Translations under genes and position numbers: made by a program | Shown here: piece by piece, positions 15,018 to 22,397 of the stretch | Numbering within the stretch: the first letter of the stretch is position 1 | How the letters are laid out: each line of letters opens with the position of its first letter | Source of the DNA: an uncultured Slackia sp. | GTDB taxonomy: Bacteria > Actinomycetota > Coriobacteriia > Coriobacteriales > Eggerthellaceae | Direction of reading: 5' to 3' | Assembly (NCBI GenBank): GCA_937895975.1 | Contig: CALBLG010000042.1 | Span: 1 to 24,496 of the forward strand | Length of the DNA: 24,496 bases | The notes under the pieces: generated by a model | Told to the model about the DNA's origin: nothing | Seen by the model: the letters and a program-made list of their open reading frames with translations, nothing else | The model's database searches: none

Positions 15018-15960
15018 GCTTGGCGCCCCCTTTCCCAAACGGCAGGTTTTCGGTGATGTGCTCGACGACCGATTCGCTGTCTTGCGGATCGCCGTGCTGC
15101 ACAACCTCGCTGGTATCGTAATCCAGCGTGTCCTGCGTATCGGGGTTGTACACCAAACGGCGACGCGAGTAGCCGGCGGCCAGGGCGAACATGGCGCCCA
15201 AGCCCACCACGGTAAGGCCCGAAGCCGCCGCGGTGATAGGCTTCATGACTTGCGTCATGGCGACGGTCGCGGGCACGCTCGGGTTCTCGAGCTGACCGTG
15301 CGCCTCGTAGCCGTACTTCAGCACATGGATCACATGCGTCTTGTAGTTCTCATCGTCGCCGGCCACGCACGCGTCAGGATAGCCATGGTCGTGCAGCCAT
15401 TCGACCTTCTCGTAGGCGATCTTCAACATTTCATCGCGATCGCCGAACTTCAAAGCATCGGGCTGGCAGGTGGACACGCATGCGGGAGCCATGCCGGCCT
15501 CGATGCGGTCGATGCAGCCGGTGCATTTGTTGATGATGCTCTTGCCCAAGGTGCCGTCGTTGTAGTAACGGGGCACGTCGAACGGGCAGGCGCTCTTGCA
15601 GTATTGGCAGCCGATGCACTTGGCGTCGTCCACCGTCACGAAACCGGTTTCTTCGTCTTTCGTGATGGCGCCACCCGGGCACACCGTGGCGCACGGGGCA
15701 TCGTCGCAGTGCTGGCAGCTGCGGCGACCGAATGCCCAGCCGATAGGCTTGGTCGAATACGCGGCGGGCGCTTCGGTCTCGTTGAACGTGATGATGAGGC
15801 GCGTGTTGCCGTTGAGGTCGATCGGGTTTTGGTGCGTGCCCGACCACTTCGCTTCCCCGGCCGCGGGCGAGGGCAGGTCGTTCCAGCATTTGCAGGCGAC
15901 CTGGCACCCCTTGCACGCGGTGCACTTGGAGGAATCGAACAGGATTGCTTTCTCAGCCAT
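15010..15960 (-). CDS. fdnH: Formate dehydrogenase beta (iron-sulfur) subunit
   Basis: Electron-transfer subunit carrying four [4Fe-4S] clusters between the catalytic subunit and cytochrome b. The 316-residue product has four cysteine quartets: Cys13/16/19/23 (CTACKGCQVAC), Cys82/85/90/94, Cys115/118/121/125 (CIGCQYCKSAC) and Cys146/149/161/165. A single C-terminal membrane helix lies at about 240-263, as in FdnH, which anchors it on the outer face of the membrane; a charged tail follows. AAGGAGG lies about 9 bases before the ATG. It begins 14 bases after the alpha gene stop and overlaps the gamma gene. The layout fits FdnH/FdoH closely; the opposite-strand frames are shadows. Confidence 0.95.
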   Translation of the reverse strand: MAEKAILFDSSKCTACKGCQVACKCWNDLPSPAAGEAKWSGTHQNPIDLNGNTRLIITFNETEAPAAYSTKPIGWAFGRRSCQHCDDAPCATVCPGGAITKDEETGFVTVDDAKCIGCQYCKSACPFDVPRYYNDGTLGKSIINKCTGCIDRIEAGMAPACVSTCQPDALKFGDRDEMLKIAYEKVEWLHDHGYPDACVAGDDENYKTHVIHVLKYGYEAHGQLENPSVPATVAMTQVMKPITAAASGLTVVGLGAMFALAAGYSRRRLVYNPDTQDTLDYDTSEVVQHGDPQDSESVVEHITENLPFGKGGAKHE

Positions 15961-15974
15961 GTCTCATATCCTCC

Positions 15975-18900
15975 TTATGCCTTCTCGATGTTCACGAGGA
16001 ACGCCTTGTATTCGGGCGTGAACGAGTTCGGGTCGCCGACGTTCGGCGTGAGGTCGTTCACAACGTCGCCCGTGCCGAACAAATCGGCCCAGCCGAAATG
16101 GTGCGTAAGGCCAACCTGATGCTTGACCTCGCCGTTGATGGTCATCGGGTGCAGGCGCTTCGTGACCACCGCGGGAACCACAACGGAACCGCGGTTGTTG
16201 AACACGCGCACCTCGTCGCCGTTTTCAATGCCCTTCTCGGCGGCGAGCTCTTCGCTCATCTCGACGAACTGGGCGGGCATGGCCTCGACGAGCGCCGGGC
16301 ACAGGCGGGTTTGCCCGCCGGTCTGCCAATGCTCGGTAACCGAGTACGTGGTGCCGATAATCGGGTAATCCACGGCGCTGCCCTGCTTGGTCGACTCGTA
16401 GTTCGTGCCGAATGCGCACGGGTTTTGGAACGCGCCGTTCAGCGGGTTGGTGTCGGTGGGCGATTCGAACGGCTCGAAATGCTCGGGCAGAGGGCCATCG
16501 ACCATGCCGTAGCTTTCCAGGCGGGCGTTTTGCTCCCACAGCATGAAGAACGTCTTGTTGTTCGGCGGAACTGGCTTGCCGTTTTTGGCCGCGACGAAGT
16601 CGGCCTGGTCGACCAGATCCCACTTCTCGCCGTTCCACTCCATGAGCTTCTTGTCGGCGTTCCACGGCTTGCCCTGCATGTCGCAGCTGTTGCGGTTGTA
16701 CAGGATGCGGCGGTTGGAAGGCCAGCTGAACGCCCAATTCGAGTTCAAGCCGATGCCCGATGCGTCATTGGTGTCGCGGCGGCACAGCGGCTGCTCGGCG
16801 GCATCGAGCGGCGCGTCGTTGTTGTTCCACATGCCGGAATAGATCCACATCGCGCATGCGGTGGAACCGTCGGCGCCGAGCTCGGAATAGCCCTTCAGCA
16901 AATCGGTCTTCGGGTTGGCGGAATTCGTGTTGCACTCGGTACCGGCAACGCGGTAGCCGTTGAGCGCCCACGCCACGGGGCGCGGGTCGATCTTGCCGTC
17001 CACGTAATAATCCCACTTGGTATTCAGGATGGGATCGGGGTTCGCGCCGCCTTCCTTCTTGTACAAATCGACGATCGCGGTCCAGATCAAATCGCACATC
17101 TCGTAGTCGGGCTTGGCCTGGTCCCACGGCTCGACTGCCTGCTGGCGATACTGAATCCAACGGCCGGAGTTCAAAATGATGCCCGGCTTCTCGTAAATCA
17201 GCGCGCACGGCAGATAGTACACCGTGGTGTCGATTTCCTCGGGGTTCATGTCGGGCGCCTTCCAGAAACTGGCCGACTCGGTGATGACCTGGTCGGCAAC
17301 GACCAGCCAATCGAGGTTGGCCATGGAGCGGCGCACGTTGCCGGCGTTCGGGGCGCTGTGGCACGGGTTCATGCCCCAGTTGAAGTAGCCCTTGATAACG
17401 CCTTGCTGCATGAGCTCGAACGTGGAGATATGCGTGTAGTCGATATCGCCCGTCTTCGACGGAACCTTCGGCCACCAATCGTAGCCGTAATCGTTTTCCT
17501 TGGTGGCGGCGTCGCCGAACCATTCCTTCAAGGAAGACACGATGAATTTCGGCTTGTTGGTGTAATAGCCGTCGGAATACGTCTGCGATTCCAGCCACTT
17601 GCGCAGGCTGGAGCGATCGGTGGTGTTCGACCACTTCAGGTATGCCGGGTGCTCGTTGACCATCATGCCCATGTCGGTCGCGCCCTGAACGTTGGGCTCG
17701 CCGCGCAACGCATTCACGCCGCCGCCGGGAACGCCGATGTTGCCGAGCAGCAGCTGCATGATGCACATGGCGCGAGTGTTCTGCGCGCCGTAGGTATGCT
17801 GCGTCTGACCCAGGGCGTACAGCACCGTGCCGGCTTTGCCGGGCTTTGCGGTGGACGCGTACGTGGAATACACCAGCTCCAGCGTTTCGGGATCCATGCC
17901 GCAAATGCTGCACACGGTGTCGATGGTGTAGCGGGAATAGTGCTTCTTGAACTGCTGGTAGACGCACATAGGATCTTGCAGGGTCATGTCGCGCTTGGGA
18001 TGCTGCAGCGTGGGCGTGGTGAATTCAGGCACGCCTTCGCCGGAAACCCAGGCGTAATCGCCCGTGGGAGTGGTGTCCCAGTTCTCTTCCGACTCGGTCT
18101 GGTAATGCCAGCTGTGGTTGGAATACGTCTTCGTTTCCTTGTCCCAGCCGCTGAACAGGCCCGTCGCCGGATCGAATTCATACTCGGGATCGAGCAGATA
18201 GCTTGCGTTGGTATAGTTGAGCAGGTACTCGAAGTTGTACTCGCTCATATCGCCGGTTTCCTGGTATTTCGCCAGATTCGGCTCGATGAGGTGCTCGATG
18301 ATGTAGTTGTACATGCCGCCATAGAAGGCGATGTCGGTGCCAGAGCGAATGGGGCACCAGATGTCCGCTTGCTCGGCAGTGCGAGTGTAGCGCGGGTCGA
18401 CGACGATCCACTTCGCGCCCTGTTCATGGGCTTTTTCGAGCCACAAAGCGCTAACGGGGTGGTTTTCGACGGAGTTCGAGCCGCAATTCAAAATAACGTC
18501 GGTGTTTTGGAAGTCACACCAGTGGCTTGTCATGGAGCCACGACCGAATGATGCTGCCAGACCGGCAACCGTGGGGCCGTGTCAAACACGCGCCTGATTG
18601 TCGATGGCGATCACGCCGAGCGATCGCATCATCTTGAGGATCAGGTATTCCTCCTCGGAGTTTTCTTGAGAGCCGCCCAGCGAAGCAATGGCCGTGGTGC
18701 GGTTGACGGTCAAACCGTCGGCGTCGACTTCCTCGAAGTTGGCGTCACGGGTGTCTTTCACCTTGCGGGCGATTTCCTTGATGGCATCGTCCCAGCTGAT
18801 GTCTTCCCATTCGGTTGCGCCCGGGCGACGAACCAACGGCTTGGTCGTGCGCTTCGGGTTTTTCACCACTTCGCGGGTTTCGGGGTCGACAACGTTGCGC

Positions 18901-19184
18901 AGCTGCGCCATGGTCGCGCCCTTTGGGCACAGGCCGCCCTTATTGATCGGATGGTCGGGGTCGCCTTCGAGGTTGACGAGCTCGCCGTCGCGCACCGAGA
19001 GCAAACTTCCGCAACCGCCGGCGCAGTAGCAGCAGATATTGGTGTACTCATCGGTGCGGTCGAGCTTGAAGCTCTGATCGCTGTCGAGGGCGAACGCTTG
19101 GGATTTGGAGGTGAGCTCGAATGCCATGGCAGTCGCAAGCGCGCCGCCGCCAGCCTTCAGAAACCCCCTTCGCGTCATCTCCAT
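15975..19184 (-). CDS. fdnG: Formate dehydrogenase alpha subunit, selenocysteine-containing, Tat-exported
   Basis: Catalytic molybdenum/tungsten bis-MGD subunit that oxidises formate to CO2. Read through the in-frame TGA at 18582-18584 as selenocysteine, the product is 1069 residues (E. coli FdnG about 1015). It begins MEMTRRGFLKAGGGALATA, a twin-arginine signal; Cys51, Cys54, Cys58 and Cys86 bind the first FeS cluster (CCYCAGGC...GLCPKG). Sec201 lies in NQARV-U-HGPTVAGLAASFGRG, the exact FdnG active-site context (E. coli Sec196). The C-terminal MGD domain ends with EVRVFNNRGSVVVPAVVTKR and GLTHHFGWADLFG. The ATG 19182-19184 has AGGAAG 6 bases upstream. Without recoding it appears as two frames (18582-19301 and 15975-18533). 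It is first in the fdnGHI-fdhE operon. Confidence 0.96.
18553..18584 (-). promoter_or_regulatory. SECIS element and selenocysteine UGA codon of fdnG
   Basis: The TGA codon is at 18582-18584 on the minus strand. Twelve bases further on, GTTGCC (18564-18569) and GGCAGC (18553-18558) form a 6-bp stem around a GGTCT loop. Spacing and the GGTCT apical loop match the E. coli fdhF SECIS bound by SelB, and the bases right after TGA (CACGGCCC) are the same as there. Confidence 0.93.
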
Positions 19185-19309
19185 AGGGTTCTTCCTTTCT
19201 CGCACGCACGCCGGCAAAGTGGCAATGGGCCGGCGCGCCCAACATGCAGACGCGCTTCGATCGCGCCTGCGCTTGCATGGAGCAATGCGGTCGCGAAGCA
19301 CCCAACTCC

Positions 19310-19337
19310 GCTATCGAATTGCTACCAATGCGGTCAA
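19310..19337 (-). promoter_or_regulatory. Candidate fdnG promoter
   Basis: On the minus strand TTGACC (19332-19337) is followed after 16 bases by GATAGC (19310-19315), about 125 bases before the fdnG start. The -35 is good and the -10 is weak. This placement lies downstream of the terminator-like hairpin at 19391, which would otherwise block transcripts entering from further upstream. Confidence 0.35.
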
Positions 19338-19390
19338 ATTTCGCACATATGTAGGAAAACCCCTGGGTCATTTCGATGGATGGTTTAAAA

Positions 19391-19415
19391 AATCACGGCA
19401 GCGCAACACGTGATT
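19391..19415 (-). terminator. Terminator-like hairpin in the fdnG-selD divergent region
   Basis: On the minus strand AATCACG (19409-19415) pairs with CGTGATT (19391-19397) around an 11-base loop, and the stem runs into a six-T tract before AAACC. No gene upstream on this strand needs it, so it may end a short transcript or serve as an attenuator for fdnG, about 205 bases before the start codon. Confidence 0.55.
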
Positions 19416-19421
19416 CACCAT

Positions 19422-19491
19422 TTATCCAGTTATTATCCATGGGCTAATTTCGATAGATTAGTGTACCAGACGCGTACCAGGCCTTCTATCG
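19422..19491. promoter_or_regulatory. Repeat-rich operator-like block
   Basis: Two pairs of direct repeats are each spaced by 11 bases (one helical turn): TTATCCA at 19422 and 19433, and GTACCAG at 19463 and 19474. The second pair is bracketed by the inverted repeat CGATAGA (19451-19457) and TCTATCG (19485-19491). Repeats with this period are typical binding sites of dimeric or tandem-binding regulators such as response regulators. It lies between the presumed promoters of fdnG and selD. Confidence 0.5.
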
Positions 19492-19504
19492 CAGACTAAA
19501 GCAA

Positions 19505-19534
19505 TTGCCACTCATATCTAGCATTTTGTATAAT
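19505..19534 (+). promoter_or_regulatory. Candidate sigma-70 promoter for selDAB
   Basis: TTGCCA (19505-19510) and a perfect TATAAT (19529-19534) are separated by 18 bases in a very AT-rich line (18 of 60 bases G/C by hand count for 19501-19560). Transcription would start near 19541, giving a leader of nearly 300 nt before selD. A closer promoter cannot be excluded; TATGAT at 19799-19804 has no matching -35. Confidence 0.45.
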
Positions 19535-19598
19535 GAATTTTGTTCACTATTGCAGTAAAATCGCCATTCCCCGCGTATTAACACGCATGTTTTGGACA

Positions 19599-19630
19599 GT
19601 TTGATAGTTTTAGTAAATAGTTCATCAAAC
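19599..19630. repeat. Small inverted repeat in the selD leader
   Basis: GTTTGAT (19599-19605) and ATCAAAC (19624-19630) form a 7-bp inverted repeat around an 18-base AT-rich centre. On the minus strand it contains TTGATG and TATCAA about 16 bases apart, so it might also hold a weak minus-strand promoter for the transcript ended by the hairpin at 19391. The remaining leader, 19631-19838, shows no gene or RNA family I recognise. Confidence 0.35.
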
Positions 19631-19838
19631 CGGTATTTGATTTGGCAATTATTCACTCGCATTTGCCGTTCACCCCTTTTTCGCTGCCACTCACGCCGAC
19701 AATGCCCTCCCCCATTTTGTTACTTTCAACCATGTATGCCGCCTATTCACATTCCCCTCATGAATGCCAATGCGACAAATGCGCGGCATCTCGTGCGCTA
19801 TGATTGGTGCCAAGCAACGCCATTCGAGAGGAGGCCCC

Positions 19839-20897
19839 ATGAGCGACAAAGAACGCATTCGCCTGACCGAACTCACATCACGCGGCGGTTGAGCGGCGAA
19901 GTGGGGTCCGGGCGACCTCGAACGCATATTGAAAGACATATCCATCGCGCAAACGCTGCCGCCCGAAGCCATGCTGGGCTTCGACACGGCCGACGACGCC
20001 GCGGTGTGGCGCATTGCGCCCAATATAGCTGGCATCCTTACCATCGACTTCCTTACGCCCATCGTCGACGACCCCTACGACTTCGGGCGCATCGCTGCGG
20101 CTAACGCGCTTTCCGACGTCTTCGCCATGGGCGCTGCGCCGAATGTGGCCTTGAACGTGGTCGCAATGGATTCGACGCTGCCCGATTACGTGCCGCGCGA
20201 TATGCTGCGCGGCGGGCTTGAAAAGGTGATGGAAGCCGGCGCCGTGGTGATGGGCGGCCATTCCATCGATGACGACGAGCCGAAATACGGCCTGTGCGTA
20301 TTCGGCACCGTCGCGCCCGACGCGCTTGTGCGCAACGAAGGCGCGCAAGCGGGCGATGCGCTCTACCTCACCAAGCCGCTCGGCACGGGAATTGTAAGCG
20401 CGGGCCGCAAGGTCGGCATTTTGGACGATGCCGCCATGGCGCCGGTCGTTGAATCGATGGCCGAGCTGAACCGCGCGGCGGGCGAAGCCATGGTGGCTGC
20501 AGGCGTGCACGCAGCCACCGATGTGACGGGCTTCGGGCTGGCCGGCCACCTGCACGAGATGCTTTCCGCAAGTGGATGCGCCGCCGAAATAGACTGGTCG
20601 GCCGTGCCCACATTCGCCGAAACCATCGAGCTCGCCCGCCAATGGTGCCGACCGGGCAGGTCGTTTTCCATCGAGGACTTTGCGCAGGCGTTTCTTGAAG
20701 TGCCCGAAGGGCAAACCGGCGAAGACGCCACGGCCGTGCTGTGCGACCCGCAAACGTCGGGCGGCATGCTGTGCGCCATCCCCGCCGACCGTGCTACCGA
20801 TTTCGAACGCGAATTCGAAGCGCGACGCGGCCGCACGCCCTCAAAAATCGGCCGCGTCGTACGCGGCCAGGCCGGATGTATTCGCGTACTGCAATAA
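19839..20897 (+). CDS. selD: Selenide, water dikinase (selenophosphate synthetase), selenocysteine-containing
   Basis: Makes selenophosphate from selenide and ATP, the selenium donor for tRNA-Sec and selenouridine. The true start is the ATG at 19839, with AGGAGG 5-6 bases upstream; the TGA at 19890-19892 is then codon 18. Reading it as Sec gives a 352-residue protein starting MSDKERIRLTELTSRGG-U-AAK. Sec18 and Lys21 match catalytic Cys17 and Lys20 of E. coli SelD (GCGCK). Asp49/52/53 (GFDTADDAAV), Asp70 (TIDFLTP), Asp93 (NALSDV) and Asp228 (TDVTGFGLAGH) fit the ATP/metal sites. A start inside the gene at 19929 would remove the catalytic loop. It is the first gene of selD-selA-selB, 45 bases before selA. 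Selenocysteine in SelD is known in other bacteria and archaea, so this is a rare but accepted variant. Confidence 0.95.
19890..19919 (+). promoter_or_regulatory. SECIS-like hairpin and UGA codon of selD
   Basis: Ten bases after the TGA (19890-19892), GGGGTC (19903-19908) pairs with GACCTC (19914-19919), including one G-U pair, around a CGGGC loop. The distance and stem size fit bacterial SECIS elements, but the loop differs from the GGTCT of the fdnG element, so SelB affinity may differ. The conserved protein reading frame on both sides of the TGA is the stronger evidence for recoding. Confidence 0.75.
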
Positions 20898-20942
20898 TGC
20901 ATGCGCAAGATTAATACCATCTTTGCACCCTAAGGAAGAATC

Positions 20943-22394
20943 ATGGCATCTGAACCAAACTTGAACGAGCGAATGCGCTCGTTGCCCAAAGTCGACGAGG
21001 TGCTGCGCCTGATCGACCTTGATGCGTCAGTGCGCGCCAGCGTGCCCGATGCAGCCATCACCGACGCCGTGCGCGCCAGCGTGCAAGCCATGCGCGAACG
21101 CCTGCTGCGGGGCGAAGATGTCGACACCTCCGCTCAATCGACTGCGCGCGAAGCCGCAGGCCGCGTGCGCGCACTGGCCAGGCCCTCGCTGCGCGCTGTG
21201 GTAAACGCCACCGGCGTGGTGCTGCATACCAACATCGGCCGCAGCCCATTAGCCGCGCAGGCGATTGACGCCGTAGTCGATGCGGCGCGCGGCTATTCAA
21301 CGCTTGAATACAGCGTTTCAAGCATGTCGCGCGGCAGCCGCCACGCCCATACCGAATCGCTTATCTGCGCGCTGACCGGCGCCGAGGCCGCCATGGCCGT
21401 GAACAACAACGCCGCGGCGACGCTCATGGTGCTCTCTGAATTCGCGAAAGGCCGCGAAGCCGTGGTGTCGCGCGGCGAATTGGTGGAGATCGGCGGGTCG
21501 TTCCGCATTCCAGAAATCATGGCCACGTCGGGCGCCGAGATGGTCGAGGTGGGCGCCACGAACAAGACGCACGCATCCGATTACGAGCGAGCGATTACCC
21601 CGAACACGGCAATGCTGCTGAAGGTGCACACATCGAACTACCGCATCATGGGCTTTTCCGAAAGCGTAACGGCGAAAGACCTGGTAGCCGTGGCGCGCGA
21701 AGAGAACGCGCGGCGCGCTGCAACAGGCGCGAGCGACCGCGTGATGGTATACGAAGATTTAGGCTCGGGCAGCATCGTGCCGCCCATCGCGTGGCGCCCC
21801 GATGAAGAGCCCACCGTGGGCCAATCGCTCGGCGACGGCTGCGATTTGGTGTCGTTCTCGGGCGACAAGTTGCTCGGCGGGCCGCAAGCGGGCATCATCA
21901 TCGGCAAGAAGGCCTACATCGATCGGTTGAAGAAAAACCCGCTGGCGCGCGCAATGCGCCTGGACAAGATGACCATCGCCGCGCTTGAGGCAACGCTTCG
22001 TCTCTACCTCGACGGCAGCGCGTACGAAAGCATCCCCACGCTGCGCATGCTCAACGCCACGCCGGGCGAAATGGCGCAACGAGCCACCAGCTTGGCTCAC
22101 GCCATCGAGGCGCATATTCCCCAAGGCTGCGCACACGTAAGCGTGGTCGAGGAAGCCGAGAAAGCCGGCGGCGGCTCGCTTCCCACCGTGGAAATCCCCG
22201 GAGCCGCCGTGCGCGTGGAATACCTGCGCGGACGGGCGGCCGATTGCGAGCGCGTCATGGCCAACGGGTCGGGCGAGCCCATCATCGCGCGCACAAAGCA
22301 CAATTGCACCCTGTTCGACGTGCGCTGTCTTCTGCCAGGCGATGACGAGACGATCGCCTGCGCGCTCGCCGGTTATTTCGAAAGTTTGGAGTAG
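20943..22394 (+). CDS. selA: L-seryl-tRNA(Sec) selenium transferase
   Basis: PLP enzyme that converts Ser-tRNA-Sec to Sec-tRNA-Sec using selenophosphate. The 483-residue product is of family length (E. coli 463). The N-terminal helical domain (LPKVDEVLRL) binds tRNA; then come VVNATGVVLHTNIGRSPL (86-103), NNNAAATLM (154-162) and the PLP lysine Lys309 in DLVSFSGDKLLGGPQAG. The C-terminal part has RAMRLDKMTIAALEATLRLY and ends with RTKHNCTLFDVRCLLPGDD. AAGGAAG precedes the ATG. It lies 45 bases after selD and 3 bases before selB, so is one operon with both. No abnormal residue is noticed. Confidence 0.97.
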   Translation: MASEPNLNERMRSLPKVDEVLRLIDLDASVRASVPDAAITDAVRASVQAMRERLLRGEDVDTSAQSTAREAAGRVRALARPSLRAVVNATGVVLHTNIGRSPLAAQAIDAVVDAARGYSTLEYSVSSMSRGSRHAHTESLICALTGAEAAMAVNNNAAATLMVLSEFAKGREAVVSRGELVEIGGSFRIPEIMATSGAEMVEVGATNKTHASDYERAITPNTAMLLKVHTSNYRIMGFSESVTAKDLVAVAREENARRAATGASDRVMVYEDLGSGSIVPPIAWRPDEEPTVGQSLGDGCDLVSFSGDKLLGGPQAGIIIGKKAYIDRLKKNPLARAMRLDKMTIAALEATLRLYLDGSAYESIPTLRMLNATPGEMAQRATSLAHAIEAHIPQGCAHVSVVEEAEKAGGGSLPTVEIPGAAVRVEYLRGRAADCERVMANGSGEPIIARTKHNCTLFDVRCLLPGDDETIACALAGYFESLE

Positions 22395-22397
22395 CGC

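Noticed and set aside
15975..18533. Formate dehydrogenase starting at 18533 as an independent gene, or fdnG as a pseudogene
   Set aside because: The TGA is at the exact Sec position, has a SECIS hairpin, and the complete Sec machinery is adjacent.
15945..18551. Long plus-strand frame opposite fdnG
   Set aside because: Antisense shadow of the dehydrogenase; no domain and no ribosome-binding site of note.
19691..20062. Minus-strand frame of 123 codons overlapping the selD start
   Set aside because: It overlaps the selD start region antisense, has no family likeness and no convincing ribosome-binding site.
19929..20897. selD starting at the internal ATG 19929
   Set aside because: It would lack the catalytic Sec/Cys-Lys loop; the upstream ATG has a strong ribosome-binding site and the protein similarity continues across the TGA.
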